Of a DNA stretch of 26,488 nucleotides, positions 1 through 10,884 are shown piece by piece. The notes beneath the pieces were generated by a model, which had not been told where the DNA came from, did no database searches, and worked only from the letters and a program-made list of their open reading frames with translations. Numbering within the stretch: the first letter of the stretch is position 1; the number at the start of each line of letters is the position of its first letter. Position numbers and translations under genes: made by a program. Source of the DNA: Collodictyon triciliatum (lineage: Eukaryota > CRuMs); the NCBI GenBank assembly GCA_043381765.1, contig JBHJMP010001468.1, positions 1 to 26,488 of the forward strand, written 5' to 3'.

Positions 1-128
1 AGAAAAAAAAGAGAAAAAAAAGAGAAAAAAAAGAGAAAAAAAAGAGAAAAAAAGAGAAAAAGAGAAAAAGAGAAAAAGAGAAAAAGAGAAAAAGAGAAAA
101 AGAGAAAAAGAGAAAAAAAGAGAAAAAG
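1..128. repeat. A-rich (AAAAAGAG-type) microsatellite at the left edge
   Basis: A purine-only tract in which short A runs alternate with AGAG. Spacing drops from about 9 bases to 6 bases per unit from left to right. It continues past the window edge. On the minus strand it would read as a T/C tract. It codes for nothing recognisable. Confidence 0.9.
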
Positions 129-308
129 AATAAGAAACAAGAGAAGGCCCAAACCCAGGTAGATGCAGCTGCGTATTGCTGTGAAGGAGCTATGGCATAT
201 CCTGAAGTCGCCTGGGTTCTTGTTTACGCTGCGCCACATATAACCCGACTTCAGTTGAGGCTGATCATAGAAGGGAGCAGTTTTGCTCGCAGAGAAAGGA
301 ACAGCCTT

Positions 309-467
309 TCAGGTTTGGCCTTCAAAGGAGAAAGTATAGCGGGCGGATCGTAGAATATACCACTGAAGAAAGGTGTCGATCTCGTCGTCGCAGGAATATC
401 GGATTTTGCTCCGCAGCTTCGAAACAAAGTCCAGCGTGGGTGTTTGCGGCTCGCTGCTCTCTTGCAT
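309..467 (-). CDS. possible first exon of an unrecognised minus-strand gene
   Basis: Reading leftward from the ATG at 467, the minus strand gives about 52 codons (starting MQESSEPQTPTLDFVSKL) with a balanced, GC-richer codon choice like the confirmed genes here and unlike the AT-rich spacers. It meets a TGA at 309-311, but the same frame stays open for roughly 50 further codons beyond it. Either an intron removes the stop (a gtatat donor lies at about 366-361), or the piece is a short or broken exon. No domain is recognised. The gene would run leftward, out of the window. Confidence 0.3.
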   Translation of the reverse strand: MQESSEPQTPTLDFVSKLRSKIRYSCDDEIDTFLQWYILRSARYTFSFEGQT

Positions 468-706
468 GCTGGTGCCTAGCCATCATTACCATTAGCTCTA
501 TGCATCACACTCCCTCTTTCTTTCCTATTTTTATTCTTAAGAATACAAGAATATATAGAAAACAAAGAAATAAAGAAAAGCGCACGGCTTCTGTGTGGGA
601 ATTTCACGTTTGTGTTGAAGCTACCTCTTTTGAGGCCATCACGCGAAACGAGTTCTAATTTGAATCAAATCGTATTTTCGTTTCATTTCATTATACTTTT
701 GCCCGG

Positions 707-742
707 GACAAAGACAAAGACAAAGACAAAGACAAAGACAAA
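707..742. repeat. (GACAAA)6 hexanucleotide repeat
   Basis: Six perfect GACAAA units. The same-phase Lys-Thr (plus) and Lys-Arg (minus) readings are artefacts of the repeat. It lies eleven bases before a second hexanucleotide repeat, in the spacer beyond the 3' end of the LRR receptor gene. Confidence 0.95.
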
Positions 743-753
743 GCAGAGTGCGC

Positions 754-798
754 TTTGCGTTTGCGTTTGCGTTTGCGTTTGCGTTTGCGTTTGCGTTT
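754..798. repeat. (TTTGCG)7 hexanucleotide repeat
   Basis: Seven perfect TTTGCG units plus a final TTT. The first repeat is purine-rich and this one T-rich, so the two are partly complementary in composition but not in sequence. No protein is expected from it. Confidence 0.95.
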
Positions 799-960
799 CA
801 CTTTGATATCAGACGACGAGAGGTTGTGACAAAGGCGCAAGTATTGTGATGTGTTCGTAACCACGCAAGAGAGCCATCGGATTACCATGCGATTCATGTC
901 TTTCTTTGCGAGCTTCTCATTTCCAATACATCGTTTCATCTATTCGAGCATGAAAGCATA

Positions 961-966
961 TTTATT
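961..966 (-). other. candidate AATAAA polyadenylation signal
   Basis: On the minus strand the sequence AATAAA overlaps the TAA stop codon (965-967) of the LRR receptor gene. It would be an unusually tight 3' end. The next several hundred bases downstream on that strand are microsatellite-rich and contain no receptor homology. The role is inferred from the motif only. Confidence 0.35.
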
Positions 967-3900
967 AATCCAAGAGGGGATCTGTCAGCCTAGGCTGGGT
1001 CAAACCCTTCATCTGAACTAGCTTTTGTTTGATATCACCACCTTGAAAAATCGGAAAAACAAAAGCGACCGATGTAAAATAAAGCAGCCATGCCGAGTTA
1101 ATGCCGATGACAAGTATGGCGATCCAAGACTGAGAGCCGAACAAAGTCGACAGAAGCGATAGGAAAAATGAAATGAATATGATGTATAAACTGGACAGCT
1201 CCATTTGATTCTCGATTTTTGAGTTGTACGGCTGGTATTTCTTTTGCATCCAAATCGAACCCTGTATAATAATATTTTTGTTTATTTGTTAAAACTGTGT
1301 AATAATACGTGATGTAAAAGGAATTGGAACAAATATTGAATTTTAACCTGAATGACAACCACGAGGAGCGTAAAAAAAACGGATGGATTGGTATATGGAA
1401 TGACACTGAGGATAAAAGAGAAAACAAGACGACGCGCGATGATGACAAACTCCCAGTTCCTGTAAATCTAGATGAAATGAAGAAATAAAAATACTTTCAG
1501 TGACACTGGGATGATACTGCAACCATTATAAGTACTACCTCTTTGTATGGCAAGTATAAGAATCCATATCGCGCTCTTGGTTCGTATCCATGCCTTACTG
1601 ACATAATGCTTACTTTCCACCAGACGAAGACAGGTAAGGCAAGCAGGAATAGAATAAAGACAGGGACAGAGACAGCAAGAAGAGTTTTATACTCATACGA
1701 GGCCGGATTACATTGAATCCAAGGCTTGAAATTTAAATACCATCGATCTTCACCATCATCATAAACAGTACATCCAAAAACACCAAACACTTCTCGAGCA
1801 ACAGAGTAGTAAATGAAAAATAGAAGATTCAAAGTGATGAGCACCGCCTATTTTGGTATCAGCATAAGATTAATGAATTCTTGAATCGGTGCTATGGAAA
1901 GGACTGGTTTACGAAACCAAAGTATTTGATCGTTACCTTATTTTGATTGTGCCCGCGCCCAAAGTAGTACATTACAAAGCCCACACTGAGGAAAACAGGT
2001 ATTCTTACAAAACTTACAATTAGAGAGCTCAAGACACTATCAATTCCTAGGACACATGAAAGATTGGGGAATTGAATTGAGGCAGCTGATGACAGAGTGT
2101 CAATAAAGTTATTTGAGTCACTTGATTCATTGATTCCAGATGAAACAATCGAGAGCGTCTGCATATGAAACAGAATGATTCTTATCTTGGCTACAAAAAT
2201 TATGCAATTGTAAATAATCCCGTGATGAATTCTAATGTAAATTACAATTGAATTGTTCATAAAAGTATCTTCACAGATTGAAATGTAAAACCTTTATGCT
2301 CATACTGACCTGATTTTGAAGTTTCGGAGAAGTAGAGATACCCTATGAAAGCAGAAAATCCCATCACACCGATAATTAGGGTCGAATAAATCGCTTCGTC
2401 TTTGCACTCCACACACGATCTGCCTTGATTTCCATATCCTTTTTGGCATTTCGAGCATGCACGTCCCTGGTATCCATCTCTGCACAATTGGGTAATTTCA
2501 ACAGTGGTGTTTGAATTGGAGACTGTTTCAGGGACAAGTGTATCACATGACTTTGATAATGGGCATGGAAGAATCGATCTCAATCCAGCAACTTTTGGTG
2601 AAGCATGACAGTATCTCAAAGATGCTCCGTCTAGGCATTCACATTCTCTTGGGCATGGAATACAATTGTTTCCAAAACCAAAGTACCCAGGCAAGCATTT
2701 ACAAAATTCATAGTCATAATATTTTGGGTTTAAACTTATTTCTAATTTTATCAAACCCGAGCTTGAAATAATCGACGGACACAAGTAAGTTTTGGATTCA
2801 TTTTCCAAATTGAACGGTGCTGTGTAGCTCGTGAAATTGGGAAGAAAGTTGCCTGTTCCATGATTCATGGAGTTAATATCCAAACCTAGATATTCGAGTT
2901 TGGAAAACCCACTGTATGATTCAGGAATGTTTCCTCTAATCGGATTTCCAGAAAGTTCCAGAGAGGTCCATCTCAACAAATTAGTAAGCTCATCAAGTTT
3001 CGTTAAGCAGTTATTTCTCAAACTTAATTTTCTCAAATTGAAAACGAATCCGAATATTCTCCAATTTAATTCTCCGTAGAGTTTGTTGTCATCAATAAGA
3101 AGATTCTCATAAAAGTAAACAGTGCCTACAATTGGGACAATAAAGATGCTGACATCTCCTGAAAAGGAATTACTTCTCAAGTCTATTGTCATTAGATTTG
3201 GTAAAGACCAAAAACTATCAGATATGCTTCCAGAAAACCGATTATGAGATAAAGTCAAGGATTTTAATTCCGATAGCGTCTCAAAGAAATCTGGGATTGT
3301 TTCATTCATATCATTTCGAGACAAATCTATGTATTGGACGAGCGGAATATACAATTGACTGGATATAGGGCCCGTTATATTGTTCTCACTGACATCTAAT
3401 CTTGAAAGCATCGATAATTTGAAAGGAGGCAGATTTCCAGTAAAGTTGTTTCTAAATAGGACCATTTCTTTAAAATTTGAACACCTTTCGAAAGAAGGTA
3501 TCTGACCTCCAAGCTGATTTTCATAGACAGAAAACGATTCCATGAACTGCAGATTCGAAAAGTTTGGAACTGTGCCTATATAATTTCTTTATTGAATGAA
3601 CTTAAAGACATATTCTAATACATGAAAATTACCCGACAAAAGGTTTCTATCAAAATATATCCATTTTACTTCCGCAATACCATCGAAATTCGGAATGGTT
3701 CCTAATAGTCAGTTCATTGGTCTTGGTAAGTAAGACTATAGTGGAAAACAAAATGATTGTTTCATGGGTACCACCTCTCAATTTATTGCTGCTAAGGTAA
3801 ATCTCTTGAACAACTGGGATTCTATCGAAGTTTGGAGTGGAACCTATAAAAATACTCGAGCGTGAGTATTAAGTGCTATGATTCAAAATAGAAATAATGT

Positions 3901-5812
3901 AAACCGGTTAATTTGTTGCTGGATAAGTAGATCATTTTGACTTTTGGAACGCCACTGAAGTTAGGAATCGTTTCTAGATAAATTGAGCTGATAAAAAAAA
4001 ATGAAAGGTGCATATGATTCATTTTTGTAGTAAATATAACCACTAAGTTGATTGCTGCCTAGGTAAATCCATTCGACGATGGGAATATTCCTGAAGTTTG
4101 GTATAGTTCCTGGGTACTACGCTTAGAAATTATTCAAAGAAGGGAATTTGATTCAAAATTACCATTTAATTTATTTCTTGAAAGGTAAATCCTTTCAACA
4201 TCTGGAATGCCTACAAAGTCTGGAACACTCCCTTGAATAAAATAAATGTTTATAGAATCAATAAAAGAGTAGAAACATTCTTTTTTTTTTTATCTATTTA
4301 TCAAAATGTGCGCCTAATTCAAAATTTAGCAAATAATGAATGTCACCACTAAGGTTGTTGTTAAACAAATAAATCTCTTTGACTCTGAAAATATTCTTAA
4401 AGTCTGGAATAGTCCCTATGAGATACAAATGATTTTACTATAGCCTCAAGACAGCAAAACAGATGAGTTTACAATACCAGACTGATATATCAATATAATT
4501 ACCATTCAATTGATTGCTAATAAAATATATCAGCTTAATATTTGGAAGATTTGCAAAGTCAGGGACTGTGCCTTAAGTATAGCTCATTAGTATACTTCCT
4601 TCAATTAAAAATATTATATGATTCATCGTATTATATGGGAATAAAAAAGCTGAAGCTGAAATGGGCGAACAGAATTACCTGCTATTTTGCTTTCATAAAT
4701 TCCAATTTCTTCAACGGATACCAGACTCGAAAAATCAGGTAGTGTTCCTAAAATATGATTTAAATATTGGCGAAAGACTAATCCATATAATATTTTTGAT
4801 GTACCTGAGAGCTTTGCACTTGAGCCAATCGATAAAATTTTCAAAAAATAAAGCCCAGAAAAGTCGGGGATATAACCCTCCAGTTCATTTCTGTCTATTT
4901 CCAAATGCTGTAGTACAGGAATTTTTCGGAAGTCTGGAATGGTTCCAGTAATCATATTGAAATGAAAATCTAAGTACAATAAACTTGGAAAATTGAAGTC
5001 CACCAGTTTTCCGAAAATAAAATTAAAACTCAAGTCTAAGTCAGCCAAGTATGGAAACTGCTCGATAATGGTTGCAACAATTTCAATATCGCCGTGCGCA
5101 TTATTGTCATCCATCCGAATTGCGACAACAGGACATGTGTTTTCCTATTGGACAATTTTAAGGAGTAAAACATCGAATTTTTGAGTCAGTTTTCTCAATA
5201 CATGACAAAAAAAGAACAGAAAAAAAAACCTACCATGTATTCTTCATCCAAGCAATTTTTGTCACAATCAATCCCATACCAGTCGCATATGGGTATTGTT
5301 TCTTCCTTCCATCCACTAGTGTTAGACCACTTATCTCCGTTAGTTGCATCATAAAATTGAGTAAGAAGCTGAATTTGGGACGACTGATTGTGTTCGATTT
5401 TGTCATTCAGCTGAGGCGAGGCATCTAAATCGTCAAGCTTCACGCCCTTGGTCGTAAATTTACGGTATTTTGCATACGGTTTCTTATCTGCATTTGTTAT
5501 ATTTTCGGATTGTCTGCCTGCATTAACCCCACGGCCCAGGCTTGTGTAATGGGTTTGAGAATCGCGGGTGCGATGATTTGGCGAGTAATAAGAACGTTCT
5601 TCTAAAATTGGGAGGCATGTATCATCGTATAGTTCCAGTAGAATATGAAAAGCATCCTCCATTCTCATAGACTGAAGCTCGTGTCTTGTATACTGGCAGC
5701 TTGTTTGGAAAGGTATTTTAGTTATTTGAGCTTTTGTATTGGAGGAGTTATACCTTTCGAAAGATCGTGCTGGGATAGAAGCTGCCAGTATGAGGACCAC
5801 ACAAATGTGCAT
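965..5812 (-). CDS. LRR - Cys-rich - multi-pass membrane receptor-like protein, 15 exons, intact
   Basis: Exons in transcription order: 5812-5234, 5144-4805, 4747-4679, 4571-4503, 4415-4347, 4231-4163, 4109-4041, 3973-3905, 3843-3775, 3701-3633, 3575-2310, 2190-1937, 1847-1539, 1467-1348, 1261-965. All have GT-AG borders and phases match at each junction, giving 3717 nt and 1238 residues. The ATG at 5812 is chosen because it starts a signal peptide (MHICVVLILAASIPARSF); the upstream in-frame ATG at 5977 would hide it. An LRR N-cap follows (CDWYGIDC near residue 180, then CPVV). About 22 plant-type LRRs (xGTIPDF...LxxNxLxG) run to about residue 740. A region with about 16 cysteines spans 782-881 (CPRECEC, CSKCQKGYG, CVEC), followed by roughly eight hydrophobic segments from 887 to 1220. 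C-terminal motifs such as YRNWEFVI and KKYQPYNSKIENQMELSSL resemble the TRP-like membrane cores seen next to GCC2/GCC3-type Cys domains in protist proteins (from memory). Likely role: cell-surface recognition; the ligand is unknown. There is no kinase domain. Confidence 0.88.
3633..4747 (-). repeat. array of eight symmetric 69-nt exons, one LRR each
   Basis: Exons 4747-4679, 4571-4503, 4415-4347, 4231-4163, 4109-4041, 3973-3905, 3843-3775 and 3701-3633 are each exactly 69 nt. Each begins after AG with the last two bases of a Gly or Glu codon, and ends with the first G of the next such codon, so both flanking introns are phase 1. Every exon encodes the same 23-residue unit (for example GTIPNFRNIPIVEWIYLGSN followed by QLSG). 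The introns between them are 53-115 nt and look unrelated in sequence apart from splice signals. The exon sequences have diverged well, so the array is not recent. Confidence 0.9.
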
Positions 5813-7226
5813 CTTAATTAGTCGATAGTGTCTACGTTGTTTGATAAAAAATTGTAAGACATACAAGTTTGAATATGGATTGTCTATGCATGACGAGCTT
5901 ATCTTAAGAATAATTGTAACGACAGCAGTGCCAAAATTTAAACCATGAAAGTGTAAGAATATGCCATCCCAGTGCATTGGGATGAGATAAACAATCTCTT
6001 GCTTTAAAATTTTAAATTTTCATGAATGTGCATGCATTATAGAAACTGCTTGGTTTATTTCATAGGAATCTTTTTTTCTTACTGACTACGTTGGTTAACC
6101 ATTTTTTTCGACATCAGAAAATCAAGGGGCTCTTGTGGTGGCGGGCTTATTTCACTGCGGTGGCTAATAATGGACTAGGCTGAAATAGGTCAAAATATCG
6201 CTGATGAATTCATTTTAAGATGGTGCGTTCAACATAACCAAAATTTTTTTTGTTCTATTCATCTCGATATTAAACACCTATTGACTTTCTAACTTTTTTT
6301 TTTTTTTGTGGTTGTTGATATACTGACAGTGATAAAATGTACCGAATTAATTTTTTTTATGCATAATCATGAATGTGTAGATATATTTTAAAGTTAAATT
6401 TGAATCATTTCTGCGGGCTTGTACGTTTTTTTTTTTTTTTTTTTAAAGAGACACAACCCAATACACGGTTTTTTAAAAAAAAATTCATATATTTTTGAGT
6501 TTTGCTCTCCTGATTGAGAGGGTGAGCATTGCTATGGGTTATTGAAAGTAAATGAGTATGCAACAATATATCCAAGGAGACGAAAATGTCAATCATTTAA
6601 ACAGGTGCGCTCGACATCATGAGTCGATTGAACAAAATATATGAAGTATGAACGAAATCGTCTCATAAGAATTAATTTAATACAATTTAGTTACATTTTA
6701 TCAATTAAAATAATATCTCTTGTATTAAAATTCTAAAGTAGTATGCGGAATAAGTCATTTCAGATGGTTGGTAGCCATATCTATTTGGAGGAAAGAGATC
6801 ATATCCAGCGCGATGCAGGACTCAAATGCATGAGTTCTTATGAATGGAATTTTATGTTAGAAGTATTCCAAAAAGCATGATGTTAATGAACAACAGACCA
6901 TACCATATTTTTGTCCTGCATAATCGATTTCATCAAATAAAGTGCACATTAGCAAACCAAAGCCAGTATCCCACCACCCTGCACAAAACTGAAAGGAATA
7001 ATAAAAAAAAATCAAATAAAGCACAAATTGTCAGGATACATTAGTGATTATTCAAAAATATAAAGGACATTCAGGATTCAAATAAATGTTGAAATATAGA
7101 CAGAAAATAATAAATAAACCAATATTCAGATAAATGGATAAAAATGTAAAAATAATATAAAATTCTACCCTGTGAGATTTTCCTTGCTTCGTATCATCAA
7201 CTCAAGAACTTTGCGTGTGGTTCTGA
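5813..7226. other. intergenic, AT-rich, no gene recognised
   Basis: Sequence upstream of the LRR receptor start. It contains long T and A runs (for example near 6297-6307, 6426-6445 and 6471-6483) and no reading frame with credible coding character. The promoter of the receptor gene must lie at its left end, but I see no clear TATA box or initiator that I would defend. The last 50 bases before the gap are slightly GC-richer and may belong to the element beyond the gap. Confidence 0.6.
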
Positions 7227-7845
7227 NNNNNNNNNNNNNNNNNNNNNNNNNNNNNNNNNNNNNNNNNNNNNNNNNNNNNNNNNNNNNNNNNNNNNNNNNN
7301 NNNNNNNNNNNNNNNNNNNNNNNNNNNNNNNNNNNNNNNNNNNNNNNNNNNNNNNNNNNNNNNNNNNNNNNNNNNNNNNNNNNNNNNNNNNNNNNNNNNN
7401 NNNNNNNNNNNNNNNNNNNNNNNNNNNNNNNNNNNNNNNNNNNNNNNNNNNNNNNNNNNNNNNNNNNNNNNNNNNNNNNNNNNNNNNNNNNNNNNNNNNN
7501 NNNNNNNNNNNNNNNNNNNNNNNNNNNNNNNNNNNNNNNNNNNNNNNNNNNNNNNNNNNNNNNNNNNNNNNNNNNNNNNNNNNNNNNNNNNNNNNNNNNN
7601 NNNNNNNNNNNNNNNNNNNNNNNNNNNNNNNNNNNNNNNNNNNNNNNNNNNNNNNNNNNNNNNNNNNNNNNNNNNNNNNNNNNNNNNNNNNNNNNNNNNN
7701 NNNNNNNNNNNNNNNNNNNNNNNNNNNNNNNNNNNNNNNNNNNNNNNNNNNNNNNNNNNNNNNNNNNNNNNNNNNNNNNNNNNNNNNNNNNNNNNNNNNN
7801 NNNNNNNNNNNNNNNNNNNNNNNNNNNNNNNNNNNNNNNNNNNNN
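7227..7845. other. assembly gap (619 N)
   Basis: A run of 619 N characters. It separates the AT-rich spacer from a GC-richer block that leads into the retroelement remnant, as is common when an assembly breaks at repeats. Any reading frame that crosses it is meaningless. Confidence 1.
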
Positions 7846-8300
7846 CAAAAACAGTCAGAGGCTACGGTGTGGTTTTCGTACCTTCGAACACGGTTTACAC
7901 TCAGAGCAGAACTTGCTGATCTGTGTGGCGTGGGCTGTTCTTGACTAGTGCAGGCCATGGAGTTCTTGTGGATGAGATTGTTCAAGGCGTTCTGGCGGCT
8001 CTGGAGCAGCAGCCTTGCCTTTTCATGGCCAAAAACTTGGTTGACAGCCACGATGAGCGATTTGTGGACTTTTGGCAATTGTTTTGGTTGAAGGCACAAA
8101 CGCGGCAAATCTGGAAGCAGAGCACCCACCCGTTTCTGGGTTTTACAGCCGGTCTTTTTTTATATGCGCAAGTTACCTTTAACTCCAAAACCCACAGGAT
8201 TTTTTCCACTTTATTCTATTCAAAGTGCAGCGAGGTTATGCCATACAAAGGGGCGGGATGGGAGCGCATGGCAGAGAGCAAACGCGAGTAGGAGAAGACA
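7846..8300. other. unassigned GC-richer block between the gap and the LINE remnant
   Basis: Both strands carry open stretches. The minus strand has Cys-containing pieces (ICRVCAFNQNNCQKSTN near 8108-8055 and FCSECKPCSKVRKPHR near 7912-7865) in frames that do not join. This could be the 3' untranslated end of the adjacent retroelement, or a scrap of another element such as a transposase with a Cys-rich tail. I recognise no family and make no functional call. Confidence 0.4.
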
Positions 8301-9720
8301 CTACCACGAAGCGGCTAAAGGAAAGAAATCAGTGATAGCGAGTTGGTCAGGCGGGCGACCCAACTGGTTGATTGGTTGCGTGGGTAGCAGGGGTTGGATA
8401 TGCTGTGGGAGATATCTTACGACACATTCCCACATCTCTCTTCGCTTGCGGTCAGAGTAGCGAAGAATACGAGCGTGTTTCAGCAGGCTGTTCAGGAAGC
8501 TGTATTGCACGAGGCTCTCCAGCCTGGATACATTGATTTCTCGTTCGGGTGAATCATTAAAGCGAGAGAATGCTCATACACTCCATAAGAACCACAGCAT
8601 ATGTCCCCTTGTGACTGTCCAGAGTATTCTAGAGTCGTGGGTCATTTGGTATTGTGCGCCAAAAAAAACAGGATGTCAGACGCGCTGAGACGGCTGGGAG
8701 CATAATCAAGCTCAGAGAGCATCTTGTGGGTAGATTCTGTCACTTTTTGAGCAAGAGAGCACTTCACAAATGTGTGTTCGATAAAGTCATCTCCACTATG
8801 GCATATTGTGCATTCTGGAGAGGTCGTTGCTGCATGGACTACGTGCGCACCTATCCACAGCTCTCTGTTGGAGATATTAAGAAGCAGGGCGCGGTGTTTC
8901 GGGAGTAACTGAGGTATACGGGCTTGCTTCCAGCTTTTGACTATCGGCGGGTCTATAATGCCTATGGTTTCGGCCCAGCGACTCATTTTCTACGGTTTGT
9001 AGGGATTCGGGCTGATGATTTTATATCGAAACAGCTTGGAATATGCCATGGCCCTCGAGAATTGCGGAGATTCGGGTGTAATGGACCGCCTTTGGTTCTT
9101 CAGGCGAAAGAAAAATGGCGACGGCGCTCCGTATGAGATGGGGCGTCGTGAGCGCCATTCCCGTTTGTTGTTCAGGACGGCTGTGGTTGGGGTTGCATTC
9201 GAGGAGTGAAATATCGTTGCATTTTTCGACGATGCAAAGCTCCCATCCTTTTGGAAAGCGACTTGTTGCAGGACGAAGGAGCTGTTTCCTTCTCTCGACT
9301 TGATGATACAGAAGCCTTTTGCTCTATCCCAGCAAATTTGGCCTGTACCCGCATGTAGTTGGGTAGACTCGCACATTTCACAGTTTTCATACAGAACCTT
9401 CCACCGCGCTAGTAGCGGCTCAGGATTATTTGGTGATGGTGACGGGATTCTGCTCTCACAGAGCTGTGCCTTGAAGTTCGGATATATGAGGTGATTAGAT
9501 GCCACATTCCACGCTGCCAAAATCCTTTCGGATGGGTAAGCATATCTGTCCACCGTCTCATCGTGAGCGATGTCCATGTAATACCAGGCGCTATGAGTCC
9601 CAGTCCTCCCTCCGTAGGTGGCTTAGAGAGCGTCTTGTTTTTGTATTTTTGATTATTCGTAGTGATGAAGTCGCGACTGATGTCTTACAGCTTCTTCAGC
9701 CTCTTGATATTCAGCAGAGT
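8301..9720 (-). mobile_element. decayed non-LTR (LINE-type) retrotransposon, reverse-transcriptase 3' end
   Basis: Reading the minus strand from right to left gives the usual order of a LINE ORF2 tail. First comes the GGLGLIAPG motif at about 9620-9590, typical of the end of the RT thumb region. Then a zinc-binding zf-RVT-like motif at about 8815-8735 (CTICHSGDDFIEHTFVKC: C-x2-C, then H-x4-C). Then the C-terminal segment with MLWFLWS at about 8600-8580, running to a stop at 8301. The pieces are not one frame: a TAG at 8990-8992 interrupts an otherwise continuous frame (8642-9577), and further shifts occur near 9580 and between 8510 and 8640. No catalytic RT core (YxDD) or endonuclease is present, so it is 5' truncated or cut by divergence. 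It lies between the two LRR paralogues. Confidence 0.72.
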
Positions 9721-10318
9721 GCCTATAATATCGAAGAAAAATTTATTTAAAAATCCTTTTTACCTGTGGTGGTAGGTGTAAAAAAAGATTCAAGATTTAT
9801 ACACGTCTGAGAGGAAAATTATCGGTGTTCTCTAAATGCTATTTCGCTATTCTTCTCTGCAAAAATATAATAGCAATTTATCCTATAATGAAACATTGTA
9901 GCTGAAATTATAGCTTCTTTAAGGCGAGTATGTTTTTTTGTATAAAATTTAGATTCATTGGGATCGAATAAAGGAATATATTAAATTTATTTTCATCGTT
10001 CTCAATTATGTTTGTATGCAATTATTGCCAGTCTATTTATCGCTATAAATCATATGTAATGATGTCTCTAACTTTTAAAATTATCAAAAGGACATGGAAA
10101 ATCAAAACAAGTGATATACAGTTGTTTGTGGATAGAGTTTGGAAAATCAGAAAATTAGTGAAATATTTCGCTTTATTCTTTTCTCTGATGATTTGCTTAA
10201 GTAAGATTAGAGGGCATTATCTTGATAAAAGTGTTTCTCATTTTTTCTCGATAGGCAGAGAAAACTTTTGTGTTAACGCCATTTCTCTCCAATGCTATTT
10301 TTATACTTTTTAAGATAG
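9721..10318. other. intergenic, AT-rich
   Basis: Short spacer between the retroelement remnant and the 3' end of the LRR pseudogene. A plus-strand open frame at 10008-10313 has composition typical of random AT-rich DNA, with no motif. A run of eight C at 10325-10332 lies just inside the pseudogene end. I see no supported gene. Confidence 0.6.
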
Positions 10319-10884
10319 CTATGACCCCCCCCATATGTATGAAACCAGAAATAGGATTATGAATCCACTATTAAGTGCAACTATAGCATATGCTATCCAG
10401 TAGCTCCCTGGGGCCAGTTGTTGAACCAAGGCAGCAAAAAAGAAATATAGAGTAGTAGCCATGAATTAATTGATAGAGCGTCATCAGAACTGAGCAGATA
10501 TGGCTCGAATCTGTTCTGAAGAGTAATGGCTGACTAACATTGATAATTTAAAAAAATTTTAAACTATGTGCACACTTTTCTTCACAAAAATTGATAAGCT
10601 AGTTTTCAAAAAGAAACATACTAGGCGGTTTCCAACTTAATTTTAAAATTTAAAAAATTGTCCATGATTAATCTAAGAGTTCAAAAAATGACTCACTTGA
10701 ATCAGAACGAATATCACAAAATAAAGAATAGCTGGGATGTATACAGAACAACAAACGCGGTAAAACCAAACAGAATAGACTGAATCACTCGAAAAACTAC
10801 CCACCAGTCGTATCTCTGTATTGATAAAGAATATTTTTGGAAAATTTTTCAATGATATTCGATAAAAAAAATTGCAATAGTTAC

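Noticed and set aside
691-939. Minus-strand Lys-Arg / Leu-Ser repeat protein
   Set aside because: It is the translation of two adjacent hexanucleotide repeats, with no coding sequence outside them.
5195-5977. Start of the LRR receptor at the upstream ATG (5977)
   Set aside because: The upstream extension lacks gene-like character and would bury the signal peptide that begins at 5812.
7165-8129. Long open frames on both strands crossing the N run
   Set aside because: They are open only because N codons are not stops. The sequence on either side does not form one protein.
10008-10313. Plus-strand open frame of 101 codons
   Set aside because: AT-rich spacer composition, no motif, no splice context.
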